Part shown: in pieces, positions 44,589-53,664 of the stretch
How the letters are laid out: the number at the start of each line of letters is the position of its first letter
How positions within the stretch are numbered: the first letter of the stretch is position 1
NCBI GenBank assembly: GCA_964553795.1
Contig: CAZKMR010000011.1
Location: 1-64,000 of the forward strand
Direction of reading: 5' to 3'
Origin: JADLHS01 sp964553795
GTDB lineage: Bacteria > Verrucomicrobiota > Verrucomicrobiia > Limisphaerales > JADLHS01
DNA: 64,000 nt
Made by a program: the position numbers and the translations under genes
Notes under the pieces: generated by a model
Databases searched by the model: none
The model's input: the letters and a program-made list of their open reading frames with translations, nothing else
Told to the model about the DNA's origin: nothing

Positions 44589-45116
44589 ATGCAGACAGCT
44601 ACGATTCAACAGGAACGGTATTCGTGGGTGCGAACGGTCGTCGTCGGTCGTAATCCTCGCCTCACGCTCGTGCGCGTTGCGGTGCTGATCGTCGTCTGCC
44701 TGGTCATCTTCAAATACGTGTTTCTGCCCATTCGCGTGGACGGCCCGAGCATGTTGCCGACGTACCGCGAAGGGCGCATTAACTTTGTGAACCGCCTCGC
44801 CTACATCCGGAGTGAACCCAAGCGCGGGGACATCGTGGCGGTGCGCTATAGCGGCCAAAGCATCATGTTGATGAAACGCATCATTGCGTTACCCGGTGAA
44901 AGCATTGAGTTTGTCGAGGGACGCACGATCATCAACGGGCGGGTCCTGGACGAACCGTACCTCAAGTACGAATGCGATTGGAACGTCCGCCCGGAGCACT
45001 ATCGCCTCGACGACGACGAATACTACGTGGTGGGAGACAATCGCTCCATGCCGTTCGAGGACCACAAACAAGGTGGCGCCCGACGGCAGCGGATTGTGGG
45101 CAAGATTCTGTTATGA
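44589..45116 (+). CDS. lepB: Signal peptidase I
   Basis: A 175-residue S26 leader peptidase that trims signal peptides at the inner membrane. One membrane helix (about 27-47) precedes the catalytic Ser54 (GPSMLP) and Lys96 (MLMKRIIALPGE); the box E motif is VGDNRSMP (Asp/Ser). The protein is short compared with E. coli LepB (one helix, no large insert). The ATG at 44589 has a GGAG Shine-Dalgarno 4 bases upstream. It leads an operon whose next gene overlaps its stop by ATGA. Confidence 0.93.
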   Translation: MQTATIQQERYSWVRTVVVGRNPRLTLVRVAVLIVVCLVIFKYVFLPIRVDGPSMLPTYREGRINFVNRLAYIRSEPKRGDIVAVRYSGQSIMLMKRIIALPGESIEFVEGRTIINGRVLDEPYLKYECDWNVRPEHYRLDDDEYYVVGDNRSMPFEDHKQGGARRQRIVGKILL

Positions 45117-45655
45117 AGCCGGTCCTCCGGGTGTTTGTGCCCATTGTGTGTGTTGGCCTCGGCGTCTGGCTCTGGTTCTTCCTGAATCCCTCGCCGGAGG
45201 AAGCCATTCGGCGGCAACTCGCCAAACTCGCCAAATCCGTCTCGTTTAATGCGCAGGAGGGCTTCATTGACCGCGCCATGGCCGCGCAGGAAGTAGCCGG
45301 TTTTTTTGCCCCGGACGTGTTCATGAACATTGAAGCGCCGGTAAATTTTCCCGAACAGATTACCCGCACCGAAATTGCCGAACAGGTCTTTTTCCTCCGC
45401 TCCCATCACGAAGTGCGCTCGTTCAAATTCAAAATTCTCGATCCCGTCATTACGCTGGGGGCAGACAAACAAGGCGCCATCGTGGAACTGACCGTCCACG
45501 CGGAAACCGAAGGCGAACGCCATCTGCTCGTGCAGGAAATGCGCGTCACCATGCGCAAGATTGACGATGTCTGGCTCATTTATCGCATGGATACCGTGCG
45601 CACGCTCAATCAATTGCGCCCCCGCCCAGCCTTGCCGTTGCTTGCTTCGACGTGA
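45113..45655 (+). CDS. NTF2-like/SnoaL-like envelope protein
   Basis: A 180-residue protein with an N-terminal membrane helix (about 4-22) and a domain that looks like the NTF2/SnoaL cone fold: AKLAKSVSFNAQEG, GFFAPDVFMNIEAP, EIAEQVFFLRSHHEVR and LVQEMRVTMRKID. Substrate or partner unknown. The ATG overlaps the lepB stop (ATGA). Its own stop overlaps the alkA start as GTGA. The order lepB, NTF2-like, alkA, eamA suggests translational coupling through the set. Confidence 0.7.
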   Translation: MKPVLRVFVPIVCVGLGVWLWFFLNPSPEEAIRRQLAKLAKSVSFNAQEGFIDRAMAAQEVAGFFAPDVFMNIEAPVNFPEQITRTEIAEQVFFLRSHHEVRSFKFKILDPVITLGADKQGAIVELTVHAETEGERHLLVQEMRVTMRKIDDVWLIYRMDTVRTLNQLRPRPALPLLAST

Positions 45656-46278
45656 ACGCCGCGGCTGAACAATATCTGCGCCGCGTGGACAAACAGCTCG
45701 CCGCCGTGATGCGTCGGGTCGGGCCCTGCCCGCTCCAACCACGCCGCCAGGTCGCTCCGTGGCAAGCCCTGGTTCGCTCGATTGCTTACCAGCAACTCAA
45801 CGGCACGGCCGCCGAAACCATCTTCAACCGTTTCCTCGCGTTGTTTCCCGACGAAACCTTTCCAAGTCCGGAACAGATTCTTGCCGCGCCCGAGGAAAAA
45901 ATGCGGGCCGCCGGATTATCACGCGCCAAAACCGCAGCCATTAAAGACATCGCGGTTAAAACTGCGGCGGGCCTGGTTCCGGATCGCAAAGGCATGAAGC
46001 GCCTTTCTGATGCGGAAATCATCGCCCGCCTCACGGTGATTCGCGGGGTGGGTCCGTGGACGGTGGAGATGCTGCTGATGTTCACGCTGGGACGACCCGA
46101 TGTTTTGCCCGCCACCGATTACGGCGTGCGATGCGGGTTTCAACTGGTTTACGGTTTGAACGAATTACCGTTGCCCAAAGACATTCTGGCCCACGGCGAA
46201 CGCTGGCGGCCGTATCGCACGGTGGCTTCCTGGTATCTGTGGCGGGCGGTGGACCTCGCCAAGGCGCGGCCCAAATGA
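45652..46278 (+). CDS. DNA-3-methyladenine glycosylase (AlkA/HhH-GPD)
   Basis: A 208-residue base-excision-repair glycosylase. The helix-hairpin-helix/GPD core is RLTVIRGVGPWTVEMLLMF, and the catalytic Asp lies in LPATDYGVR. SIAYQQLNGTAAETI is the substrate-pocket helix of the AlkA group. No iron-sulfur Cys cluster follows. The start is GTG at 45652, sharing bases with the previous stop (GTGA). Confidence 0.92.
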   Translation: MNAAAEQYLRRVDKQLAAVMRRVGPCPLQPRRQVAPWQALVRSIAYQQLNGTAAETIFNRFLALFPDETFPSPEQILAAPEEKMRAAGLSRAKTAAIKDIAVKTAAGLVPDRKGMKRLSDAEIIARLTVIRGVGPWTVEMLLMFTLGRPDVLPATDYGVRCGFQLVYGLNELPLPKDILAHGERWRPYRTVASWYLWRAVDLAKARPK

Positions 46279-47192
46279 TTGCCGCCTTGATCGCCAGCAT
46301 TCTGTTCGCCGGCTCCATCACGTGTGGCCACCGGGCGGCGCAAGTCTTCGGCAGCGCCGCCGCGAATTTCTGGCGGCTGGTCATCGCGACGGGATTGCTG
46401 GGCCTCTGGGCATTCACGGGCAGCATTGGGTTGGGCGGCGCCGGGCTGACGTTTTTCTTCATCAGCGGCCTGTTGGGTTTTGGGGTCGGCGACGTGGCAT
46501 TGTATCAGGCGTTGCCGCGACTCGGCTCGCGCTTGGCCATGTTGTTCACGCAATGTCTCGCCGCGCCATTCGCCGTAATCATTGAGTGGGGCTGGCTGGG
46601 GACGCAGCTCGCCTGGACGCAGATGCTGTGCATCGCCATCATCCTGGCCGGGGTGGCGTTGGCGCTCGCACCGCATCACACGGTACAACGCGATCCGCGG
46701 GAATGGCGGCTTGGCGCTGTCTTTGGGGTGCTTTCCGGTTTGGGCGGCGCACTGGGCGCCGTGTTCAGCCGGCGCGCGTTTCAGGCGATTGCGGACGCGC
46801 AGCAAACGATTGACGGCGCCACCGCGGCGTTCCAGCGCATTATCGGCGGTGTGCTGGTGGCAGGAATTTTCCTGCTCTACGTGCGATCACAGAAGTCCAG
46901 GTCGCTCGTCGCCGATGGCGGGGGCCAAGGTGCGGCCCAGGCATCACGTCATGCGTGGCTTTGGATTCTAGCCAATGCCATTGCTGGCCCCACCGTCGGA
47001 GTGAGCTTCATGCAATGGGCGTTGCGCACCACGCCCACCGGCATCGTACTGGCCATCATCGCGATGACCCCGCTGGCCGTCATTCCCTTGGCGCGCATCT
47101 TCGAAGGTGAAAAACCGTCCGGGCGATCTTTAGCCGGCAGTGTGGTGGCGGTGGCGGGGGTGATTGGCCTGACGTTGCAGAAGCACAGTTAA
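46275..47192 (+). CDS. EamA/DMT-family transporter
   Basis: A 305-residue inner-membrane protein with ten hydrophobic segments arranged as two EamA halves. The first begins MIAALIASILFAGSITCGHRAAQ; the second has VFGVLSGLGGALGAVFSRRAF and ends VAVAGVIGLTLQKHS. It probably exports a metabolite; the substrate cannot be read from sequence. The ATG 46275 overlaps the alkA stop, and the gene converges with the NtrC-type regulator, overlapping its stop by 4 bases. Confidence 0.88.
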   Translation: MIAALIASILFAGSITCGHRAAQVFGSAAANFWRLVIATGLLGLWAFTGSIGLGGAGLTFFFISGLLGFGVGDVALYQALPRLGSRLAMLFTQCLAAPFAVIIEWGWLGTQLAWTQMLCIAIILAGVALALAPHHTVQRDPREWRLGAVFGVLSGLGGALGAVFSRRAFQAIADAQQTIDGATAAFQRIIGGVLVAGIFLLYVRSQKSRSLVADGGGQGAAQASRHAWLWILANAIAGPTVGVSFMQWALRTTPTGIVLAIIAMTPLAVIPLARIFEGEKPSGRSLAGSVVAVAGVIGLTLQKHS

Positions 47193-48607
47193 CTGGTTGC
47201 CTCGTCGCTTTCGTCGGCCCCGCTGTCGTCGCGCTTCCCACCGATCTCGTATTCGTTGATCTTGTTGCGCAACGTGCGGATGCTGATGCCCAACTTGCGC
47301 GCCGCGTGCGTGCGATTGCCACCGCATTTTTCGAGCATCGCAATAATGTGCCTTTTCTCGAGATCTCCCAGCGTCAATGCGTCATCAGCCGAATCCGTAT
47401 CTAGCGTTTGACGCGAACTCGTGCCGTTGGGCGCTCCTGGCCCGGAGAATCCCAACTGGCCCGGCTCCAACTGTTCGCCATCCGCGCACAGGATCACGCC
47501 GCGCTCAATGACGTTTTGCAATTCCCGGACGTTGCCCGGCCACGAGTGATTTTCCAGCGCTACGCGGCACGCGGGCGAAATCCCGTTGACCTTGACCCCG
47601 TGTTTGCGCCCAAAGCGATGCATGAATTGGTCGGCCAGATAAATGATGTCTTCGCGCCGCTCGCGCAACGGCGGGACAAAGATCGGCACCACGTTCAACC
47701 GGAAATATAAATCCTGCCGAAACTCCTTCTGCTCGACGCTCTGTTCCAGATCGCGGTTCGTGGTGGCGATGACCCGCACGTCCACCTTGATGGTGCGCGA
47801 ACCGCCCACGCGTTCCAATTCCCGTTCCTGCAAGACGCGCAGCAATTTGGCCTGCACCTGCGGCGAGATTTCGCTGATTTCATCGAGCAGAATCGTGCCG
47901 CCATGCGCGAGTTCAAAGCGGCCTTCGCGCTTGTTCATGGCCCCGGTGAACGCGCCCTTCTCGTGGCCAAAGAATTCGCTTTCGATCAGGTTTTCGGGGA
48001 CGGCGGCGCAATTCACCCGAATGAACGGTGCGTTGTTGCGCGGGCTTTCGCGATAAATGGCCCGGGCCACGAGTTCTTTACCCGTGCCGCTCTCGCCCTG
48101 AATCAATACCGTCGCCTGCGTGCGCGCCACTTTGCGCACGAGCTGGCGCACTTGCTCGATCGCAGCACTGCGACCCAACAATTCATAGCCGCTCTCTTCG
48201 TTTTCCTCATGCGTGAGGAAGCGATTGACTTTGACCAGTTGCGTGAACTCCTCGGCTTTCTTGAGCGTGACATCAATCTGCTCACCCGAGAACGGCTTGA
48301 GCATGTAATCGAACGCCCCGTCCTTCATGCAGGTGACGGCGGATTCCACCGAGCCGAAACCGGTCATCATGATCACGAGCGGTTTACTGGGTCGGGTTTG
48401 AACCTGTTTGAGGAATTCCGTGCCGTCGCCGTCGGGCAAGCGCACATCGCAGAAAATCAAATCGAAGTTATCCCGGTTGAGATATTCCTGGGCGGCGGCG
48501 ATGGTCTCGCAGCCGGCCACGTCATAGCGGCGGTTGCGGAGTTGTTGCTCCAAACTTTTGCGAACGAGCGCGTCGTCCTCCAAGACAATGATTTTTTCAA
48601 TCGGCAT
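47189..48607 (-). CDS. Sigma-54-dependent response regulator (NtrC family)
   Basis: A 472-residue regulator: receiver domain with phospho-Asp54 (FCDVRLPD) and Lys104-like (LKPFSG), AAA+ domain with Walker A GESGTGKE, the sigma-54 contact loop GAFTGA, Walker B GGTILLDEI and R-finger region (PLRERREDI), then a Fis-type helix-turn-helix (NRTHAARKLGISIRTLRNKI). It activates sigma-54 promoters. No histidine kinase lies beside it; it is preceded on the same strand by three genes, from which it is separated by 40 bases. Confidence 0.96.
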   Translation of the reverse strand: MPIEKIIVLEDDALVRKSLEQQLRNRRYDVAGCETIAAAQEYLNRDNFDLIFCDVRLPDGDGTEFLKQVQTRPSKPLVIMMTGFGSVESAVTCMKDGAFDYMLKPFSGEQIDVTLKKAEEFTQLVKVNRFLTHEENEESGYELLGRSAAIEQVRQLVRKVARTQATVLIQGESGTGKELVARAIYRESPRNNAPFIRVNCAAVPENLIESEFFGHEKGAFTGAMNKREGRFELAHGGTILLDEISEISPQVQAKLLRVLQERELERVGGSRTIKVDVRVIATTNRDLEQSVEQKEFRQDLYFRLNVVPIFVPPLRERREDIIYLADQFMHRFGRKHGVKVNGISPACRVALENHSWPGNVRELQNVIERGVILCADGEQLEPGQLGFSGPGAPNGTSSRQTLDTDSADDALTLGDLEKRHIIAMLEKCGGNRTHAARKLGISIRTLRNKINEYEIGGKRDDSGADESDEATS

Positions 48608-48647
48608 CGGGTCAACGCCTCACCGCAATAGCCGCTTCCCTGCGGCA

Positions 48648-49064
48648 TTACCGCCCCTGGCGGCGGTACATATCCGCGACAAAATGCGGTCGCTGCCGCT
48701 GGGCCGGGGGCAACTGGCGCGGGGGCACAAGGCCTTTGCGCAATAATGCCTGCTCATTTTCCCGGTCCAGGACAATGATCTTCATGATCAAATCCTGATT
48801 CTGGCGTAGCAGACCGGGCACGTCGGGATGCTGGGCACGTTCCGCCGGGCCGAGTTGCTGCCAGGTAGCGCGGTGTTGGCGGATTTGATTTAGCGACTGG
48901 TTGAGACGGGGAAGCAAGTTTTTTTTGGCCTGGTACGTCTCAAAAGCCAGCCCGCCTTCGCTCTGATTGAGGGTTTGGCTTTCCTTTTCCACCAAGGCCA
49001 GAATCTCCGCGCACAGGGCCAAATGCCCGCGCAGGTCGGCTTCCATCGACTGAGAAGAATTCAT
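48648..49064 (-). CDS. Small helical protein, FlgN-like
   Basis: A 138-residue, mostly helical, probably coiled-coil protein: LCAEILALVEKESQTLNQ, QAKKNLLPRLNQSLNQIRQHR and NQDLIMKIIVLDRENEQALL. The spacing of the helices recalls FlgN-type flagellar export chaperones, but no flagellar gene lies in the window, so the resemblance may be only structural. Its ATG overlaps the TPR gene's stop. Confidence 0.5.
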   Translation of the reverse strand: MNSSQSMEADLRGHLALCAEILALVEKESQTLNQSEGGLAFETYQAKKNLLPRLNQSLNQIRQHRATWQQLGPAERAQHPDVPGLLRQNQDLIMKIIVLDRENEQALLRKGLVPPRQLPPAQRQRPHFVADMYRRQGR

Positions 49065-50419
49065 TTCGCGCTGAGCGCGACGGGCGCCGCGGACGCACCG
49101 TTAAAAGAAGCGTTGATGGCTTCGGCCTTTAACTGCCATTGCAACTGCTCTTTGCGCCAGCGGGCCATGTCGAGCACGGTGTCCAGACTGGGGGTCCGCT
49201 GCGTGCTGTCCAGTTCTTTCTGCCGCTCGAGAATCTTGTCATACCATTCGGTCGCCCGCGCCGGCTGCATCAACCGTTCGTAAACGAGGCCCATTTGATA
49301 CCACACGGGCAGTTGCCAGGCTGCGGAATCATCCAATTGCGCCAGATTCTGATAAATCGTCAGCGCGTTCAGGTAATCGCCCTCCTTGTAAAGTTGGTTG
49401 GCGATTTCATTGCCGGTGCGCTGCTGCCAATACGCCCAGTTGGCCGGGTCAGCCTTCGCGGTACCGTGTTGGGATTCCAGCAAGAGCAGCACTTGTTGCG
49501 TCGCTTCCCGGGCGCGGCCCTGTTTCTTCAATGCGTCCGCCAACAAAAAGCGCACCTCGGCGAGCTCCGCCGCCTCGGCGAAGTTGTTGATGAAATACTC
49601 CGCGCGCGCCACCACTTCAGTATGCCGATTCAAGCAGGCCAGCGAGCGAATCAGTTTGTAAATGATCAGCGGCTTGTTGAGTTGCGGGCTTTCCAGCTTG
49701 AGCAAGCGCCCCAAAAATTCCGCCGCTTCGTCAAATTTCCCCTGGAGATAATAAGTGTCCGCGATTTCCGCCTGCGCCTGCAACACCAGCCGCTGGTAAT
49801 ATTCGAGCCGATCCAGCTTCAGCCGCAAGGCCGTGGTCATGACCGCGTAAAACTTTGACAGCGCCATCGTGGGCGCGCCCATCTGCCGATACAACAAGCC
49901 CTGGCGCAAACACACTTCGGCCGCGCTCGGGTCATCCGTGTATCGCTCCAGATACTGCGAATAAATCTGCTGGGCCCGCGTGAACTGCTGATTTTCCTGC
50001 GCCGAGAGCGCCAGTTCCAGCATGGCCGTGCGATGCATCGCCTCCGGCGCTTGCGCCTTCATGATCATCACGAAACAGTTTTCCGCAGCCTCGAAATTGC
50101 GCTCCTGCTTCATGCGCTTGCCCCAATCCATCATCGCTTCCAAATCGGCGAGCTTGGAGGAACCCGGCGCCGTCGTGTGTTGCTCAATGATGTTCGTGGT
50201 CGCTAATTCATCCGCGCTGTCGCGTAACGCCGGATTGATTTCGCGCGGCGACGGCACGACCGGCAAACGCGGTTCGGTTGCGGTCGCGGAAACTGCCTGA
50301 GTCGCGGCCGCATTGCCATGACTGGATTCTCCCCCGCGCACCGAACCGCCCAGTGTCGCCAGCAGCAACACCAGACCCGCGCGGATCATCAGGGAACAGG
50401 AATGGGTAACATTGGTCAT
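49061..50419 (-). CDS. Secreted/envelope TPR protein
   Basis: A 452-residue protein with a signal peptide (MIRAGLVLLLATLGGSVRGGE, giving a likely cleavage near residue 30) and about eight TPR or TPR-like repeats between residues 90 and 430 (AENCFVMIMKA, RAQQIYSQYLERYTDDP, KFDEAAEFLGRLL, DYLNALTIYQNLAQLD). It is probably a periplasmic or outer-membrane-associated scaffold. It overlaps the proline-rich gene before it and the FlgN-like gene after it, suggesting one unit with the NtrC-type regulator. Confidence 0.82.
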   Translation of the reverse strand: MTNVTHSCSLMIRAGLVLLLATLGGSVRGGESSHGNAAATQAVSATATEPRLPVVPSPREINPALRDSADELATTNIIEQHTTAPGSSKLADLEAMMDWGKRMKQERNFEAAENCFVMIMKAQAPEAMHRTAMLELALSAQENQQFTRAQQIYSQYLERYTDDPSAAEVCLRQGLLYRQMGAPTMALSKFYAVMTTALRLKLDRLEYYQRLVLQAQAEIADTYYLQGKFDEAAEFLGRLLKLESPQLNKPLIIYKLIRSLACLNRHTEVVARAEYFINNFAEAAELAEVRFLLADALKKQGRAREATQQVLLLLESQHGTAKADPANWAYWQQRTGNEIANQLYKEGDYLNALTIYQNLAQLDDSAAWQLPVWYQMGLVYERLMQPARATEWYDKILERQKELDSTQRTPSLDTVLDMARWRKEQLQWQLKAEAINASFNGASAAPVALSAK

Positions 50420-50904
50420 GGTTGCGATTGTTGATACACCGCCGTGCTCGATGCCGGCGGAGGCAAAGCCGGACTGAACCCGGTCGCCGGAAGCACCACG
50501 GCTTCGCGCGCCCCGCCGTCCGGCAACGGCGTGAAATAACGAAGAAACACTTGCGGACTGACAACCCCGTTGGTTTCCGCCATCGGACCAATCAACGGGC
50601 CAGTGACATTGGTGGTGCTGACGACGATGGTTTCCTTGGTCGGCGCTGGCGGCGCGACTGTTTCGGACCCGCTTAACTTGTTCTCAACTGGCGGCGCCGG
50701 CGTGGGACCCGGTTCGGGCTGATCGGTCTTTTCCGTTTCCACCACAGGCGCCACTGGCGGCAGCATCGGGAGGACGACCGGCGATCGTGCCGGTTTCACC
50801 GGCTCAAAGCGCAAGGCCATCGGCCCCACGTTGGGCAAATACCCCGACGTGCCAGCCAACGATACGGCGCTAAAGCCCAGAACGATGAAGATGAATCCTT
50901 TCAT
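50416..50904 (-). CDS. Proline-rich secreted or periplasmic protein
   Basis: A 162-residue protein with a signal peptide (MKGFIFIVLGFSAVSLAG) and a Pro/Val-rich, presumably disordered, remainder that ends in a Gln/Pro tail. The style recalls cell-wall-spanning linkers such as the TonB Pro-rich region, but no C-terminal TonB domain is present. Its stop overlaps the TPR start. Nothing else is in the 240 bases upstream that I can identify. Unknown function. Confidence 0.6.
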   Translation of the reverse strand: MKGFIFIVLGFSAVSLAGTSGYLPNVGPMALRFEPVKPARSPVVLPMLPPVAPVVETEKTDQPEPGPTPAPPVENKLSGSETVAPPAPTKETIVVSTTNVTGPLIGPMAETNGVVSPQVFLRYFTPLPDGGAREAVVLPATGFSPALPPPASSTAVYQQSQP

Positions 50905-51144
50905 TTTGTCAGCGCGAACTTCCTTGTCCGCATACTTTCACTCCCTTCAGCATCGGCGGTTTCCGCGTCCGACTTAAGTGGCGAAGTCGTTTGCAAACGG
51001 GCATTTCCTCCCTTCCGACAGCCCCGTATCGTCTTCATTCTCAGCCGGCTTTAGCGGCGTTTTGGGCCGAAACTAAGGAAAAACCTGAAATGTTTTCGCC
51101 CTACCGGTTTCAACTTCTGGTCCATTCTGACGATATACCAAAGC

Positions 51145-52083
51145 ATGAGTAGCACGGCCACGGCGCCCACCATTTGTATTGCCCCGCCCCGGGTGGATTT
51201 GACGCCGGTGAGCCGCGCTTTGATTGATGAACGCGTCAAAGGCTGCGCCCGCCTGCCTTCGCTGCGCAGCATCGAAAGCGCGCTCCGCGAACTGCTCAAC
51301 AGCGACCGTCGTTACACCCATCAAATCGCCGAAATCATCCGGCGCGACCCCAGTCTCACTGCGCGGTTATTGCGCCTGGTTAACTCCGTCTATTTCGGGC
51401 TCACCACCCCCATCAACAACATCGAGGAAGCGGTGTTCTATCTCGGCATCCGGCAAATTCGCCAACTCGCGATGGTGACCCCGGTGATTGAAGATTTCCA
51501 AAAGCTCGCCGGCAACACGCCCTTTCCGTGGCGCGAATTCTGGCAGCATTGCATCGGCGTCGCCATCATGTCGCGCGAAGTTATCAGTTGCGTGCAAACG
51601 CCGCCTGACGATTCGGATTATGTCGCCGGCTTGATTCATGACATGGGCAAAATCGTCATGGCCGCGACCTTTCCCGAGCACTTCGTCGAGATTCAACGCC
51701 GTGTGGCGCTGGAGCCGCGGCCCTTGCTGGACCTGGAACTCGAAGTTCTCGGCATGCAACACACCGAACTCGGCGCCCTTTACCTGCAACATCACAATCT
51801 GCCGGACGTCATGATTGAAACGGCGCGCTATCACCACGAACCGGAACGCGCCGCGCAACACAATCAAATCATCGCCGCCGTTCAAATCGCCAATCTCCTC
51901 GTCCGCCACGCCCAAATCGGCAACAGCGGCGAGACCTCCATCGTCACCCCGGAAATCTGGACCGGCGCCAGCGGCTGGGAAATTCTGTTCCCGCAAAAGC
52001 GCGAAGCTGAACGCGCCATCGCTTGCGCCGCTTTGCGCCGGAGCCTGGAGCGGCTGCCTTCCATCCTGCAAGGCTTGGTTTAG
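51145..52083 (+). CDS. HDOD domain protein
   Basis: A 312-residue HDOD protein. The core is LPSLRSIESALRELLNS, IIRRDPSLTARLLRLVNS, YFGLTTPINNIEEAVFYLG and the HD-like segment LIHDMGKIVM. HDOD domains are often found in signalling proteins that lack an active nucleotide-hydrolysing site. No output or receiver domain is attached. It is followed on the same strand, after 123 bases, by the possible NlpC/P60-like membrane protein. Confidence 0.88.
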   Translation: MSSTATAPTICIAPPRVDLTPVSRALIDERVKGCARLPSLRSIESALRELLNSDRRYTHQIAEIIRRDPSLTARLLRLVNSVYFGLTTPINNIEEAVFYLGIRQIRQLAMVTPVIEDFQKLAGNTPFPWREFWQHCIGVAIMSREVISCVQTPPDDSDYVAGLIHDMGKIVMAATFPEHFVEIQRRVALEPRPLLDLELEVLGMQHTELGALYLQHHNLPDVMIETARYHHEPERAAQHNQIIAAVQIANLLVRHAQIGNSGETSIVTPEIWTGASGWEILFPQKREAERAIACAALRRSLERLPSILQGLV

Positions 52084-52206
52084 GCCGCGGTCAACTCCCG
52101 GGCCGCGTTGCGTCGCCGAGTTGGCAGTTACCCATCAACCGCTCAGCGCGTACTTGCCACCGTTCGTTCAACGCACCACAATGCGCCCGCTTCAATCCAC
52201 CGAAGC

Positions 52207-53547
52207 ATGTCAGCACCAGTGAACTGTGCGCCATTCCATCTCGCGCGTCGCGGCCCGGCTAAGCCGGTCGGAAGTGTTAACCAAACCTCGCGACAACTCG
52301 GCTTATCCCTGCTCAAGCTCCTGATCAGCCTGTGCGTGGTGCAAATGCTTTGCCTCCTCGCACTCCTGTGGACGGTTAACACGCAGAAGGAATCCCTCCA
52401 TCATCGCAGCGGCCGTCCCACCACGACCGAAACGACCGAGCCATACTTTGCCGGCAAACCCGGGCCGTGGGGCGAACTGGAATACATGCGTATTCAGGTT
52501 GAACCCAACGATGAAACGATTGAGGCGGAAATCCGGCACTCGCTGGCGGTGCCGACCCGCTGGTTTTTCGCCGCAATGACTCCCGAGCAGGTTTGGACGC
52601 TCCTGACCAATGTCGGGTTGAGCGCCGCTCAATTGGCCGAATTGCGTCAGAGCCCCACTCTCGCCGATGCCGAAGGCGTTATCATCGAGCCGCCGCATAG
52701 CGTCATTTTTGGCATGAACGAAGCCGTGCGCGCCCGGCTCTACGGAGAGTTGGGCAAGAACGAATTGAATGAACTCTACGCCTGGCCATTCACCTGGCGA
52801 CAGGGCGGCTGGGACGAATGGATTTCGCACAGCGGTCTGAGTGACGCCACCCTGGCGCTGGTGCAGCAAGTGTTGTTTCGCCGCGGCTCGGCTTATTGCG
52901 TGTCCGACCTGAATGCCCTGTGCACCCGCACGACCGATCCGGAGGAAAGAAGGCGCTTAATCAAGATGCTGTCCCGCTCCTCGGCGCTGCTCATGAAAGT
53001 CCGAATCCGTCCCGACTCGGACATTGAATCACTGACGCAGTATTGGGGCCGCGGCATGCACGTCAAAGACATTGAACGCCTGCTGCGGTCGCTCACCAAA
53101 GTTCAGGGCAGCGTCACCCTGGATGTGGTTCACTTGCTGCCACCCTTTGCGCGCAAACGCATCAATTGCTTTCCCACCCCACGCGCTCCGGGGGAAACCC
53201 AGCCCGATTGTTATTGGTCGTCATGGAATTTCTTCAACGACCCGCCGGACGACCGGTACTACAACTTCGAGACCTGGCGCACCGAATTGGCCGAACGCTG
53301 TCAACAAGTCGAAGCTCCGCTTTTTGGCGACCTGGTGTTTCTGTGCCGGCCCGATGGCATCCCCATTCATGCCGCCGTTTACATCGCCGATGACGTTGTC
53401 TTCACCAAGAACGGCTCTAATCCGCGGCAGCCGTGGAAGCTCATGAAGATGGAGGACATGCTGGCGCGCTACGCCACGGACTACGTGCTACGCATCGCCT
53501 ATTTCCGCACACCGGAGCACTTCGCCACCGTGGATCTGGCGCGCTAG
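52207..53547 (+). CDS. Membrane-anchored protein with NlpC/P60-like C-terminus
   Basis: A 446-residue protein with a membrane helix at about residues 33-58 (LLKLLISLCVVQMLCLLALLW). A helical central region (about 110-310) follows. The C-terminal domain has Cys335 (PDCYWSSWNFF), GDLVFLCRPDG and His388 (IPIHAAVYIADD), which look like the Cys-His dyad and DLVFF-type strand of NlpC/P60 cell-wall peptidases. That match is by eye and weak. The first ATG I trust is 52207; the frame is open to 52108. Confidence 0.6.
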   Translation: MSAPVNCAPFHLARRGPAKPVGSVNQTSRQLGLSLLKLLISLCVVQMLCLLALLWTVNTQKESLHHRSGRPTTTETTEPYFAGKPGPWGELEYMRIQVEPNDETIEAEIRHSLAVPTRWFFAAMTPEQVWTLLTNVGLSAAQLAELRQSPTLADAEGVIIEPPHSVIFGMNEAVRARLYGELGKNELNELYAWPFTWRQGGWDEWISHSGLSDATLALVQQVLFRRGSAYCVSDLNALCTRTTDPEERRRLIKMLSRSSALLMKVRIRPDSDIESLTQYWGRGMHVKDIERLLRSLTKVQGSVTLDVVHLLPPFARKRINCFPTPRAPGETQPDCYWSSWNFFNDPPDDRYYNFETWRTELAERCQQVEAPLFGDLVFLCRPDGIPIHAAVYIADDVVFTKNGSNPRQPWKLMKMEDMLARYATDYVLRIAYFRTPEHFATVDLAR

Positions 53548-53664
53548 GACAAACAGCCAAAGTTATCACCCGCACAAGCAAACCTGCGGCTCAAATGAGT
53601 TATCGCGGCTTGCTCTGCGCCGTGGCACGAAAATATACTTGGGGCTCGAAACGAATTTATTCCT

